Shown: positions 25,766-34,044, counted from the stretch's first letter. The stretch is DNA of 64,000 bases from Dysgonomonas gadei ATCC BAA-286 (GCF_000213555.1 NZ_GL891987.1:1-64000), one strand, 5' to 3'. Translations and numbers: made by a program. Notes: generated from the sequence alone by a model not told the origin.

Positions 25766-26761
25766 TGAATTAAGAAATTTAGAATCTAGAATTTTTATAT
25801 AATATTTAAGTGAAAAACCTAATGTTATTGATAAAATAATTATAAATAGCCCCATGATAATAGGCAATAAAAATGAATTTGACAAGAAAGGGAAAATGGT
25901 TATTACAAATTTTGAAATATGTTCTCTAAACCCAAAACAAAACATCTGCATTAAAAATACTTCATAAGAACATTTCCCTATATAACAAATGGGCAAAGTA
26001 AAACCGTTTTTGAGCTTATTATATATAAATATCAAAACAGAAACGAAAGAAATGGTATAAAAATACATTATCCAATGATATCCGTTCCAACCATTATAGA
26101 ATATTCTAAAACAACTTAGGAAATTCACACTATCAAAATAGATAAATATGATGCTAATAACGGATAGTATATAGAATATAGGGCGCATTTTGTACTTAAA
26201 AAAGTAACAGCCTAAGAACAGCAGAAAAACATATCTAATAACTGAAAGACGATAGAAATATATTGGAATGCTAGAAACTATACAAATAATCTCAAACAAG
26301 AGGCTTATAAAAATACCTATTGCAAGGACCTTTAGAGGTGTATATTTTTGTATAACCGAGCAAATAAGAGGTAATATCAACCAAGCTTGAATATAAATAT
26401 ATGGATAATAAGAACCCGGGCCGTAACCTCCTCCTTTAATTATTGATATTATATCTAAATCATTTATGAAAGCGAGTAACAAAATAGATATTATTTGTAT
26501 AAACACAAACGGCAAGATAATCCTCATTAATAGACGCTTTGTGGATTCGAAATAATAAGACTTCCATTGAAATTTATCAAATTTTCTCATGGAATGAAAT
26601 CCTTGTATCAAAATGAATATGGGCACTGCTTGCCCAATGTGATAAAGAAAACCAACTTGATAGAGTATATCTTTTGGTATGGCGTGCAATAATAAAACAA
26701 ACAATATTGCTATCCCTTTTAAAAAATCAAATGTAGGATTATAATTTGTTGTTTGTGTCAT
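25760..26761 (-). CDS. Acyltransferase-3 family membrane protein (surface O-acyltransferase candidate)
   Basis: 333 aa with about ten hydrophobic segments. It begins FDFLKGIAILFVLLLHAIP, whose His (about 26) is the conserved catalytic His of the family, and LLMRIILPF supplies a conserved Arg. Such proteins acetylate O-antigen, capsule or exopolysaccharide sugars at the inner membrane. The gene is AT-rich and on the opposite strand to the late genes, so it can be expressed in the lysogen. Its place next to the receptor-binding spike suggests serotype conversion that blocks superinfection. Family is clear; substrate unknown. Confidence 0.8.
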   Translation of the reverse strand: MTQTTNYNPTFDFLKGIAILFVLLLHAIPKDILYQVGFLYHIGQAVPIFILIQGFHSMRKFDKFQWKSYYFESTKRLLMRIILPFVFIQIISILLLAFINDLDIISIIKGGGYGPGSYYPYIYIQAWLILPLICSVIQKYTPLKVLAIGIFISLLFEIICIVSSIPIYFYRLSVIRYVFLLFLGCYFFKYKMRPIFYILSVISIIFIYFDSVNFLSCFRIFYNGWNGYHWIMYFYTISFVSVLIFIYNKLKNGFTLPICYIGKCSYEVFLMQMFCFGFREHISKFVITIFPFLSNSFLLPIIMGLFIIILSITLGFSLKYYIKILDSKFLNSL

Positions 26762-26844
26762 ATCGTTAAATCAGCTAAACAATTTTTATCATTTCGCAAA
26801 ATTAACAGAAATAATAGAATAAAAATAGGTTCTTATCTACTCTT

Positions 26845-26994
26845 TTATAATTGCTTTGATTTTACCACAATATATTGTAATGCTCTTGGATCAGGCGCGT
26901 GAGTATAAGTTTCAATTTCATCAGAGTTTAAGCAGATGGCGATATTATTGGTAGATATGACAATAGAATGATGTATGCTTCCTGACTGTTCATG
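26845..26994 (-). pseudogene. Coding remnant of unknown family
   Basis: A minus-strand frame of about 49 codons between stops, with no good start, reads HEQSGSIHHSIVISTNN and then LNSDEIETYTHAPDPRALQY before its stop. Its low-complexity-free, coding-like composition stands out from the surrounding AT-rich DNA. It is probably the 3' end of a lost gene, as often found where cargo has been exchanged. I cannot name it. Confidence 0.3.
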
Positions 26995-27164
26995 TTAACA
27001 TATCATACTTTTCTATTCAATCAATTAACTTCATTTTTTATGAACGATGTTTATTTATCTACCAAAAAAATAAAACTCCTAAAAAAATAGAATGTTAAAA
27101 TTTTGCTCCTATATTTGTTAAATTATCAATTAATTACTGCATGATAATACACTCACAAGTCTTG

Positions 27165-27190
27165 CTGACAGGCTCATTTTGTCCTGTCAG
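27165..27190. other. Hairpin downstream of the repressor gene
   Basis: Perfect 8-bp arms CTGACAGG/CCTGTCAG around a 10-nt loop, 15 bp after the repressor stop on the minus strand. No T-run follows on that strand, so termination is uncertain. Confidence 0.45.
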
Positions 27191-27205
27191 GATTTACCCA
27201 TATCT

Positions 27206-27616
27206 TCAGCCGAGTGTTCCAGTTTGCTTAATGCCGTTTTGTTCAAGCAGAGTTTTTAGTTTACCTATTTCTTGATTCAATTCAGCTATAACAGCGTCTT
27301 TATATTTTATCTGCCTATCGTGCTCAGAGCAATACATTACCTTCCCTTCCTTAATTAAATTTGATATTAGCTTTTCTTCGCTAATGTTAACCGTGTTTTC
27401 GGAGTCAATTTTTAGCATTGGCCCCTTACCGATAAGGAGCCACTCAGTGTTTATTTGAGGAAATCTATCTACAATAATGCTGATCCATTTACTCTGGATA
27501 TCACTTTTATTTGTTATAGCCTTTCGTATAAGCCCATTACTTGCACCTATTTTTTGCTCAAACGCTCTCACACTAATACCCAAATATTCAACAAATTGCT
27601 CAATACGTTCAATCAT
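27206..27616 (-). CDS. Phage repressor (CI/XRE-type helix-turn-helix)
   Basis: 136 aa. An N-terminal HTH (about 8-60: VRAFEQKIGASNGLIRKAI) ends with the NTEWLLIGKGPML motif typical of CI-like repressors. The C-terminal half is coiled coil (VIAELNQEIGKLKTLLEQNG), with no LexA-type Ser/Lys peptidase domain. Induction is therefore probably not by RecA-stimulated self-cleavage; an antirepressor or a different signal is more likely. It is divergent from the Cro-like gene at 27734 across a short control region. Confidence 0.8.
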   Translation of the reverse strand: MIERIEQFVEYLGISVRAFEQKIGASNGLIRKAITNKSDIQSKWISIIVDRFPQINTEWLLIGKGPMLKIDSENTVNISEEKLISNLIKEGKVMYCSEHDRQIKYKDAVIAELNQEIGKLKTLLEQNGIKQTGTLG

Positions 27617-27651
27617 AAGTATAATTATTGCGGATTTTTATCTACAAACGT

Positions 27652-27703
27652 TTTGATGTTTGAGAAAATTATCTATATATTTGCATAGGTTTCAAATTGA
27701 AAC
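27652..27703 (+). promoter_or_regulatory. Early (Cro-side) promoter and operator palindrome
   Basis: TTTG (27652-27655), 20 bp, TATATTTG (27676-27683): an exact Bacteroidetes -33/-7 promoter reading into the early operon. Six bp further is a perfect palindrome GTTTCAA-a-TTGAAAC (27689-27703), placed at the expected start of transcription, the natural operator for the divergent repressor. Confidence 0.78.
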
Positions 27704-27733
27704 TCTATAAAAGTATATATTTTTTTTCAAAAT

Positions 27734-27919
27734 ATGGATATAATAAAAGTAGAACATGGGGTTAGCGGCAAGCTGCAGAAGCTATTTGGAGTAAGCGCGC
27801 CGACTATACGACGGGCGCTCAGGGGAAATCTGGAGGGCCGGCTTTCGGAAGATAAGGCTCTGCGTATCCGAAAAGCCGCATTAGAAAACGGAGGTCAGAT
27901 ATTATATACTGAAAAATAG
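27734..27919 (+). CDS. Cro-like small DNA-binding protein
   Basis: 61 aa. KLQKLFGVSAPTIRRALRGNLEGRLSEDKALRIRKAAL is a compact HTH with a clear recognition helix (SAPTIRRALRG). First gene of the rightward early operon, directly behind the operator. Proteins like this compete with the repressor or act as activators of the early operon. There is no typical ribosome-binding site, as usual in this phylum. Confidence 0.72.
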   Translation: MDIIKVEHGVSGKLQKLFGVSAPTIRRALRGNLEGRLSEDKALRIRKAALENGGQILYTEK

Positions 27920-27924
27920 AATCC

Positions 27925-28095
27925 ATGAAACCGTCTGATTTGGTAAAAGGAAAGCGGTACAGATATACCGCCAACTGCGAAAGCATCGAAATAACATACC
28001 TGTACGAAATTATTAACGGGTATCTCTTCGAGCATGATGGCGTAAAAAGGCCTCTCAGTATAATAGAAGTGAAACTGTACATTGAAGATATATAA
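27925..28095 (+). CDS. Small early protein, unknown function
   Basis: 56 aa, MKPSDLVKGKRYRYTANCES to the stop TAA at 28093-28095. The sequence is beta-rich and looks like a small SH3/OB-type barrel (KGKRYRYT, then TYLYEIINGYLFEHDG). Packed 5 bp after the Cro-like gene and 3 bp before the next, so it is a genuine operon member. No family recognised. Confidence 0.6.
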   Translation: MKPSDLVKGKRYRYTANCESIEITYLYEIINGYLFEHDGVKRPLSIIEVKLYIEDI

Positions 28096-28098
28096 CCT

Positions 28099-28371
28099 AT
28101 GGATATATTCACATTGAAGAAGGCGATAATAGAGGCCAGCGACGTATCGGTACTCGGCGTAATGAAGCAGCTATACCCAGCTTTCGATGAAGTAAAATTC
28201 GAAGAAGCTGTGCGTATCGCAGGTAGTGAGCGCTGGCTGAAATACCATATCAAAAAAGGCAATATCACCAAAATCAGGCGTGGTACGGCAAAAAATTCAC
28301 CCATCTTCTACAGCCGTCGTGAAATCGCAGCCGTGAAGATGGCAGAAGCAGAACTGGCAAAATTTAAATAA
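28099..28371 (+). CDS. Early protein, possible DNA-binding
   Basis: 90 aa. Helical, with SERWLKYHIKKGNITKIRRG followed by NSPIFYSRREIAAVKMAEAEL, suggestive of a MerR/excisionase-like winged HTH in its second half. It lies between the Cro-like genes and the replication-initiator-like gene. Unknown role. Confidence 0.55.
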   Translation: MDIFTLKKAIIEASDVSVLGVMKQLYPAFDEVKFEEAVRIAGSERWLKYHIKKGNITKIRRGTAKNSPIFYSRREIAAVKMAEAELAKFK

Positions 28372-28375
28372 ACCT

Positions 28376-29341
28376 ATGAGTTATATAAACCTCATTAATG
28401 ACTTCTGGGACCAAAACGAAATACAGATATTCAAACCTGGAGAACAACGCCTGTATTTTTATCTACTAAAGGTATTTAATAAGAGCGGTTGGAAAAGACA
28501 GGTAAACAGGACCAATGCCTTTATCCAGGGTGAGTTGGGAATGTCGTACAGTTCCTTAAAAAGAGCGCGGGACGGACTGAAAGAAAGAGGACTGGTCGAT
28601 TTCAGATCGCAACAGGGGAAAAAGGATGTTACTTATAGTCTGCAGCCACTGCCGGAAGAAAATGTCCCATCCAATGAGACCACTTTTAGAACTGGTAATC
28701 AGTCGGGTACCGCGCCACAGCCTACCGGAAGGGGAAGGCAGAGCAACAGAGCCGGAGCCAGGACATCCCGAACTGGCTCCTCCCCTCCTCCTTCCAGATC
28801 TCAATCCGGCGCATACGATCCTGATGGGGATCATCCACCGGATGACGGAGTAAGCCGGAACTGGAATGACCTGAAACGAAACCTAAATGAACTGGGCGTT
28901 CCACTTAGCGATTATCAGAAGATTGTACAGCTATCGGATTACGGACGTGTGGGACACCCCGTTTGGAAAGCGTTCCACGAAATAAGCAGGAAGAAAGGCA
29001 CGAGAGGCGCAATCGAAAGGCCGGGACCATGGATACAGTGGTATATAAACCAAGCTCCACCGACGGCTGCCGAACCGGCCCCGTCGCCTCCACCGGAGGT
29101 ACCTGATATCCCAGCGGATCGCCCACCTGATGACGGTGCAGAGCGCAACTGGAATGAACTAAAAAACCGGCTGAAAGAATTGAGATGTCCTCCGGCTGCA
29201 ATAAACCAGATAGCAGCATTATCCGGTTACGGAAAAATCGGAAATCCGGTATGGGATGCACTGGAAGAACTCCGGAATAATGGCAATGATGTTATTGCAC
29301 CTGGTATGTGGATTATTTCTTATATAAGAGAAAACACCTAG
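28376..29341 (+). CDS. Replication-initiator-like protein with duplicated C-terminal domain
   Basis: 321 aa. Residues 1-90 form a winged-helix domain of the phage replication organiser type (IFKPGEQRLYFYLLKVFNK, then MSYSSLKRARDGLKERGLVDF). A Pro/Ser/Gly/Arg-rich linker (about 91-150) leads to two tandem copies of a 60-70-residue domain: PPDDGVSRNWNDLKRNLNEL...SDYGRVGHPVWKAF and PPDDGAERNWNELKNRLKEL...SGYGKIGNPVWDAL. I infer a replication or regulatory role from the N-terminus and the early position. No helicase or loader gene was identified nearby. Confidence 0.65.
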   Translation: MSYINLINDFWDQNEIQIFKPGEQRLYFYLLKVFNKSGWKRQVNRTNAFIQGELGMSYSSLKRARDGLKERGLVDFRSQQGKKDVTYSLQPLPEENVPSNETTFRTGNQSGTAPQPTGRGRQSNRAGARTSRTGSSPPPSRSQSGAYDPDGDHPPDDGVSRNWNDLKRNLNELGVPLSDYQKIVQLSDYGRVGHPVWKAFHEISRKKGTRGAIERPGPWIQWYINQAPPTAAEPAPSPPPEVPDIPADRPPDDGAERNWNELKNRLKELRCPPAAINQIAALSGYGKIGNPVWDALEELRNNGNDVIAPGMWIISYIRENT

Positions 29342-29469
29342 CCAGTCAGGTCATATTTAGTAATATATTATCAATACGTATCCGTTCCCGTACTGGGAGC
29401 GAATAGTAGAAAGTATACCCATATGCGAACTGTCACATTTATACATAATATTTTTAATATCAATACAAT

Positions 29470-29847
29470 ATGAAAACAATTATCAAAACGGCATCCGTAA
29501 AAGTGATGCTAAGTTACGACTACTCGCACTTCGAGGCATCGATGTCCCTGGAGAACGAAAGCGGTCTCACCATGGAGGAGATTGACGACGCCCGGAAGAA
29601 ATGCCAGCGCCTGGCAGATAAGGCAGTCGGTCAATACAAAAAAGCCAAGGAGATGGCCTCGCAGCGTTCACACGGGGAGTACAGGATGAGAAACTTTGAG
29701 GACCAATGTAAATACATCCAGTCCAAAGATGAACAGGATCGCACGGTGGAAGAGATCGCCATGCTGAAGCAATACGAGGACGAGAACTGGCAGGCTCAAT
29801 TTGAATACCCTTACGACTATGACGATGATGACGACTACGGGTTATAA
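29470..29847 (+). CDS. Acidic early protein, unknown function
   Basis: 125 aa. A mixed N-terminus (IIKTASVKVMLSYDYSHFEA) is followed by helices rich in Lys/Gln/Glu and an Asp/Tyr-rich tail (EYPYDYDDDDDYGL). Such acidic tails occur in DNA-mimic inhibitors and in ssDNA-binding proteins, but I have no firm match. The 128-bp gap before it holds no gene. First copy of the early palindrome repeat lies just after it. Confidence 0.55.
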   Translation: MKTIIKTASVKVMLSYDYSHFEASMSLENESGLTMEEIDDARKKCQRLADKAVGQYKKAKEMASQRSHGEYRMRNFEDQCKYIQSKDEQDRTVEEIAMLKQYEDENWQAQFEYPYDYDDDDDYGL

Positions 29848-29887
29848 CCGAACCGCAAATTTACGGAGTGACAAAAATAAGAGAATT

Positions 29888-30202
29888 ATGGAATTTGAAG
29901 AATTTATCCGGAAAATGACTAAGTCAGCTAAAGACAGCAATGTACACATTATGGCCATAGCATCTGATGGGAAAAGGGTAGTATTCACATATCTGGGAGA
30001 ACCACCTGTGATAACAGAGGCCGTCGCTATTGCCATGGCTGATTCCCCGAATGCCTGGAACACGATCAAGGATGCCGTGGACCTTATCGACAAACAGAGC
30101 ATGAAAGTCATGGAGATTAATACTGAAGACGAGGCTAACGATTACCTGATCGACATACACCTGAAAAGTAAAAATCTGAACAATGGCGAGGAAGGCCTAT
30201 GA
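29888..30202 (+). CDS. Early protein, unknown function
   Basis: 104 aa from the ATG at 29888 (the open frame reaches back to 29801, but that part overlaps the previous gene and the palindrome). Contains NVHIMAIASDGKRVVFTYLGEPP and SPNAWNTIKDAVDLIDK; compact alpha/beta. Preceded by palindrome copy 1 and coupled by ATGA to the membrane protein at 30199. Confidence 0.6.
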   Translation: MEFEEFIRKMTKSAKDSNVHIMAIASDGKRVVFTYLGEPPVITEAVAIAMADSPNAWNTIKDAVDLIDKQSMKVMEINTEDEANDYLIDIHLKSKNLNNGEEGL

Positions 30203-30405
30203 GAACACATGAGGTACAACTATTCTTTGCCTTGGCCATGTTTGCCGGCATAGCTGCAGCACTCGGATGGTGCTCAAAGGAGGTTGCTTTGCTGATTGTA
30301 ATCATCCAGCTACTGGTATTGATTGTGACATTGTTATCGCGGATATATACGGCTATTAATAACCACTCCGCAAATTTGCGGTGTGACAAAAAGGAACAAA
30401 TATGA
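30199..30405 (+). CDS. Small two-helix membrane protein
   Basis: 68 aa with two hydrophobic helices (about 7-25 and 28-48, LLIVIIQLLVLIVTLLS). Early expression plus membrane location suggests a superinfection-exclusion or lysis-timing role, but there is no direct evidence. Palindrome copy 2 lies inside its 3' end, and its stop overlaps the next start. Confidence 0.55.
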   Translation: MRTHEVQLFFALAMFAGIAAALGWCSKEVALLIVIIQLLVLIVTLLSRIYTAINNHSANLRCDKKEQI

Positions 30406-30824
30406 AAGGAATAAAAGTTATATGGACAGCGGAAATGCTCGAAATATTAAGGCGTGAATTTCCATCTTCATTCAACAGGGATCTGGCGGCAAAATTAGAG
30501 GTATCCATGCGGACGCTGATAAGAAAGGCCCGGGAACTTAATCTGGAAAAAGAGGAGTTCTTCTTAGAATCGAGAAGAGCGGAAATAACCGAAATGGCCC
30601 GCAAAGCACATCCGCCCCAATCGACAAAAGGGCTGAAAGGCTGGAGCGTACCGGGAGGGGAGAAATTCAGGTTCAAAAAAGGTCATATCCCGGCAATGAA
30701 AACAAATCCGGATGTTGCTGCCAAAGTGCGGGATAAACGGAACGCTACTATCCGTCTTGAAAAATTAAGGCTAAAATATGGCCTGAGAACGATGACTAAA
30801 CTAAATATTAAGAACTATTGGTAA
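30402..30824 (+). CDS. HTH DNA-binding protein with a homing-endonuclease-type motif
   Basis: 140 aa. Residues 8-45 (WTAEMLEILRREFPSSFNRDLAAKL) read as a Myb/homeodomain-like HTH followed by MRTLIRKARELNL. Residues 80-100 (FRFKKGHIP) resemble the 'F.KGH.P' NUMOD/HNH-associated motif found in phage genes, although no HNH nuclease core is present. It may be a transcription factor; late-promoter activation is one possibility but unproved. Confidence 0.55.
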   Translation: MKGIKVIWTAEMLEILRREFPSSFNRDLAAKLEVSMRTLIRKARELNLEKEEFFLESRRAEITEMARKAHPPQSTKGLKGWSVPGGEKFRFKKGHIPAMKTNPDVAAKVRDKRNATIRLEKLRLKYGLRTMTKLNIKNYW

Positions 30825-30867
30825 CCATACCGCAGAATTGCGGAATGAAAAAAACAATAATAAGAAT

Positions 30868-31116
30868 ATGAAAAAGAAACTAATAAAAGCTCTCGTGTCA
30901 TTTAAGATTAATAACAAATGGTATAAGCAAGACGAAGAATTCATTATTACTCTGTTAAATACCGGATTTAGCGGAGGGTATGAAAGAAGCTCGACTGATG
31001 GAGCTGTTTTAGGTGATGTGATACCACAAGCTATAGTAGAATTCGAAGATGGGGCAATAGCCGTTTTCGAAATCGGTACTGAAATAAGTATTCTCAAAAA
31101 TGCTGGAATATGTTAA
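30868..31116 (+). CDS. Small early protein, unknown function
   Basis: 82 aa from the ATG at 30868, 24 bp after palindrome copy 3. Beta-rich, with ALVSFKINNKWYKQDEEFII near the start. No recognised family. Confidence 0.55.
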   Translation: MKKKLIKALVSFKINNKWYKQDEEFIITLLNTGFSGGYERSSTDGAVLGDVIPQAIVEFEDGAIAVFEIGTEISILKNAGIC

Positions 31117-31157
31117 CCAAACCGCAAATCTGCGGTGTGACAAAAACAAAGAAAAAA

Positions 31158-31742
31158 ATGAAACAAACGGAAAATGAAATCGCCTTGGTATCTATACCCG
31201 GAACAAAAGAGAATATCTTCCGTACCAATGACGACGGACTATTCAATGCATCATCACTGGCCAAAGAGTATGGCAAGGATGTATACGGTTATCTCCGTGG
31301 CCAGAAGGTGAAAGACTTTGTGCTCGGTGTCAGCATCGAATATGAACTGGATCCGGAACTGGAATTTACGGACAAAGGCAACATCGTGCGTGTGATCTCC
31401 GGAGGTACCGCTCCCGGCACATGGATGCACCTGGATATCTTTATCAAGTTCCTGGGCTGGCTGGATCCGAAACTCGAGCGAGACTTTCTGAAGGGCGCCT
31501 TCGCTGCGAACAGGAAGCCGGACGATCCGCTCCAACGACAACTGGCCGAAACGGAAGCTAGGATAAAAACACTCCGGAAGAAACTCTCACGCAATTCCCT
31601 CTATAAAGACCTTCTCCGCAAAGAGAAGGAAGCGCAGCAGCTGCAGAAGGAGATCGACAAAGGCCAGAAATCCTGGCGGCAGAATATGCTGAAAAAAGTA
31701 AAAAAAGCATTAGATAACCCACACCGCAGAATTGCGGAATGA
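31158..31742 (+). CDS. KilA-N domain protein
   Basis: 194 aa from the ATG at 31158. KilA-N features: FRTNDDGLFNASSLAKEY near 25-42, then YGYLRGQKVKDF and a typical HLDIFIKFLGWLDPKLE segment near 95-112. The remainder (from about 125) is a Lys/Glu/Leu coiled coil. KilA-N is a phage DNA-binding fold; members act as antirepressors or regulators. The sequence lies within the early operon between palindrome copies 4 and 5. Confidence 0.78.
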   Translation: MKQTENEIALVSIPGTKENIFRTNDDGLFNASSLAKEYGKDVYGYLRGQKVKDFVLGVSIEYELDPELEFTDKGNIVRVISGGTAPGTWMHLDIFIKFLGWLDPKLERDFLKGAFAANRKPDDPLQRQLAETEARIKTLRKKLSRNSLYKDLLRKEKEAQQLQKEIDKGQKSWRQNMLKKVKKALDNPHRRIAE

Positions 31743-31758
31743 TAAAAAAGGAAAAACA

Positions 31759-32166
31759 ATGACACTAAAAGAAGCACAAAAAAAATGGGATGATGCAATC
31801 CAGATGAAGGTAACCCATAAAGCTAATTCCGTATCGGCGGAAGAATTAACTAAAATGGCATCAGGTTCCTGGAATGTACCGATAAAAGTATTATTTGTCA
31901 AAATGGGAGTAACCTCCAGCCGGCTAATATATTCCCGCCAGGCAGCCAAAGAAGAAAAACGGCAGTTATCTATGGTTCCCGGGATCAAAGTTATTATGAC
32001 AGGTGCAGAAGCGGAAATAGAGAACCTTAAGGATAAAGTTTTCGAAGTTACAGCAGGACCGCAAATGATGTGCGGCGATTTGGTCGTATGGCTGGACGGA
32101 TATTCGGGAGCATATTGTTGTGAATATTTAAAAATTGCAGAACCTAAACATGAAAAAGATCATTAA
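31759..32166 (+). CDS. Early protein, unknown function
   Basis: 135 aa from the ATG at 31759, 21 bp after palindrome copy 5. Starts MTLKEAQKKWDDAIQMKVTH and contains SRLIYSRQAAKEEKRQLSMV and a C-terminal GPQMMCGDLVVWLDG. Overlaps the start of the next gene by 17 bp. Not recognised. Confidence 0.5.
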   Translation: MTLKEAQKKWDDAIQMKVTHKANSVSAEELTKMASGSWNVPIKVLFVKMGVTSSRLIYSRQAAKEEKRQLSMVPGIKVIMTGAEAEIENLKDKVFEVTAGPQMMCGDLVVWLDGYSGAYCCEYLKIAEPKHEKDH

Positions 32167-32536
32167 CCGCCTTAAATCTTTCCGGGGCGTATCGTTTTGC
32201 CCGTTCAGTCTGAACCTGAATACATTCAACGGTTTCAGTATTTCCATCCTGAAATTCGGTTGGGATTACATGGGTAAAATTTGCATGATCGGCAATACCT
32301 GGAGTCTGCTCCATATCGGCTTTCACAACAGCATCGATGATTCCTTTATCTTTTGTATAAATATATTCGGCTGCCGTTGGAAAGTATTCCTGAAACCCAG
32401 GATTGTACATGTATGTCCGAATTGCAAATCTAAAATGAACAAATCGACTCCTATCGATGGAGAAGTGCTCTGTGATGAATGTAGCGCATGGATTCCCCTA
32501 GAGGAAATTATAGTAACTAAACTTTATAAAGAATAA
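32150..32536 (+). CDS. Early protein with C-terminal zinc ribbon
   Basis: 128 aa from the ATG at 32150. The C-terminus has CPNC and CDEC pairs (about 92-115), a zinc-ribbon/knuckle; the N-terminus is basic and aromatic. Possible nucleic-acid-binding function. Confidence 0.55.
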   Translation: MKKIINRLKSFRGVSFCPFSLNLNTFNGFSISILKFGWDYMGKICMIGNTWSLLHIGFHNSIDDSFIFCINIFGCRWKVFLKPRIVHVCPNCKSKMNKSTPIDGEVLCDECSAWIPLEEIIVTKLYKE

Positions 32537-32551
32537 ATCAATTTAAAAATC

Positions 32552-32905
32552 ATGGAAGAAAAAGAATTTACAGGAATTAATATTCCAAGTGACATTACCG
32601 ATCCTGAGGTAATAGAATACTTCAGACTCATAAATGAAGTTTTTAAAAAGGCTTTTGATAAAAAGCTGCCCATTTTATTATTAGCAGAACTTGATTCAAG
32701 CAACGGCATTACTTCAGCTATGGGTTGCCCTCACTGTATTTCCAAATGTATTACTCGTTTTCTGGATTCATACCCAAAAGCTATGGATATTATGATGAAT
32801 GGTCTGGTCGAGCATATGATAAATAAATATAAGGAATCGAACCCATTGTCTGTAATCGAACAACTAGTCAGAGATGCCAAAAAGAACACTGCAGCAGGTA
32901 ATTGA
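32552..32905 (+). CDS. Early protein, unknown function
   Basis: 117 aa. EVFKKAFDKKLPILLLAELDSSNGI and a GCPHC pair near 58-62 are visible, the latter like half of a metal site. Its 3' end overlaps the next gene by 32 bp in a different frame. Not recognised. Confidence 0.5.
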   Translation: MEEKEFTGINIPSDITDPEVIEYFRLINEVFKKAFDKKLPILLLAELDSSNGITSAMGCPHCISKCITRFLDSYPKAMDIMMNGLVEHMINKYKESNPLSVIEQLVRDAKKNTAAGN

Positions 32906-33188
32906 CGCCGCTAAAGCCGGCGAAGCCGTATCTCCGGAGGAATGCCGGGAAGCTATGCTGGCTTTGCATTCGATGTATACAAAATCACATATGGAGCTCG
33001 AAATTATTGCCGATGCAATGATTGATCCCGAAGGCTTATATTATACAGCAAATATGGTTCTCGGTAGTGGCGAACTATTAAGACAGAAACGGGATGTGTA
33101 CATGAACAGAACGCCGGCAATCTACCTAAAGGAAATGGATATCCGGCAACAGAAAATAACAACGTTTTACGAAAATTTACAGCCATGA
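32874..33188 (+). CDS. Early protein, unknown function
   Basis: 104 aa. The N-terminus PKRTLQQVIDAAKAGEAVSPEECREAMLAL is helical. Start overlaps the previous gene by 32 bp and the stop overlaps the next by ATGA, so it belongs to the same operon. Not recognised. Confidence 0.5.
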   Translation: MPKRTLQQVIDAAKAGEAVSPEECREAMLALHSMYTKSHMELEIIADAMIDPEGLYYTANMVLGSGELLRQKRDVYMNRTPAIYLKEMDIRQQKITTFYENLQP

Positions 33189-33838
33189 AAAAGCCTGATT
33201 TATCCTTTAATCACTACTTCCCGTTCTATACCCGGAAGATTACAGGGGTGAAGAAATATTATTATTGCGTTGAAACGGTCATGCATATTTCTGCAGAATT
33301 CGGTATACTTATCTCCATCGGTTATAAGCAAAAGAATATGGATAGTATTTGCATAATGCGGATAACTGATAGAACCAATCTGTTCGATATCGCGATAAAC
33401 GCTATCCATATATCATATACTGACTTTGCCGAAGATGTGAAAACGGCCTACCGGTATATTTCTGCGGCTCTCAGAACCTTATCACCGGAGCCAGCTTACC
33501 GTGAAACATTGATGTTATCCACTTACTTTAAATTCAATCCTGTTTTAAAACTGGAAGTTAATCATTGGCACGGGGAAATAAAACTGTCATACGGCAGCTT
33601 CGAATATAAGATAATGGATGGGAAAAAGGTTGAAAATAATGAGCCTGTCGATGACGGTTCGGAGGAATATACCCTGCTGAAAAGAGTTTCTGCAGCTGTA
33701 CGTGTAATCGAAAGCCATCGGACATACCAGGAGATCGCGTCTGACTATTTCGAAAAGCAGCTGGATGACGAATGGGATTGTTACGCCGGATATTTCGCGG
33801 CGCCGAAGTGTATACGAAAAAATGAGTACAGGGTATGA
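33185..33838 (+). CDS. Early protein, unknown function
   Basis: 217 aa, rich in aromatic residues (FNHYFPFYTRKITGVKKYYY at the N-terminus) with a long beta-rich core and a C-terminal EKQLDDEWDCYAGY. ATGA overlaps on both sides. No motif that I can name. Confidence 0.5.
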   Translation: MKKPDLSFNHYFPFYTRKITGVKKYYYCVETVMHISAEFGILISIGYKQKNMDSICIMRITDRTNLFDIAINAIHISYTDFAEDVKTAYRYISAALRTLSPEPAYRETLMLSTYFKFNPVLKLEVNHWHGEIKLSYGSFEYKIMDGKKVENNEPVDDGSEEYTLLKRVSAAVRVIESHRTYQEIASDYFEKQLDDEWDCYAGYFAAPKCIRKNEYRV

Positions 33839-34044
33839 TTAAAATGGAATTGGATAAAGAGGATTTGATATGCCTTGTTAATGGAGTTGATCTTGGCTAT
33901 GTTATACCTCCTTTAGCCCGAAAGTGCGGAACATGGACCGGCGGGTTTGTCGATGAATGGAACTGGGATAAAGATAAGCTCAGGAAACTTACTGAAGAAC
34001 AACTATTGGAAGTATATAACGAATGTAAAAATTTAAAGAAATAA
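33835..34044 (+). CDS. Small early protein, unknown function
   Basis: 69 aa. Contains LVNGVDLGYVIPPLARKCGTW and a helical C-terminus (LRKLTEEQLLEVYNECKNL). Overlaps the next start by one base (TAATG). Not recognised. Confidence 0.5.
   Translation: MIKMELDKEDLICLVNGVDLGYVIPPLARKCGTWTGGFVDEWNWDKDKLRKLTEEQLLEVYNECKNLKK

Larger units (their letters stand above)
26762..27205. other. Intergenic region between acyltransferase and repressor
   Basis: 444 bp, AT-rich. It contains a degraded minus-strand coding remnant (26845-26994), an inverted pair related to the integrase-side repeats (AACTTCAT...ATGAACGATGTT, about 27028-27051) and a hairpin at 27165-27190. TAATTTTG on the minus strand just upstream of the acyltransferase start could be its -7 box. 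Confidence 0.5.
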
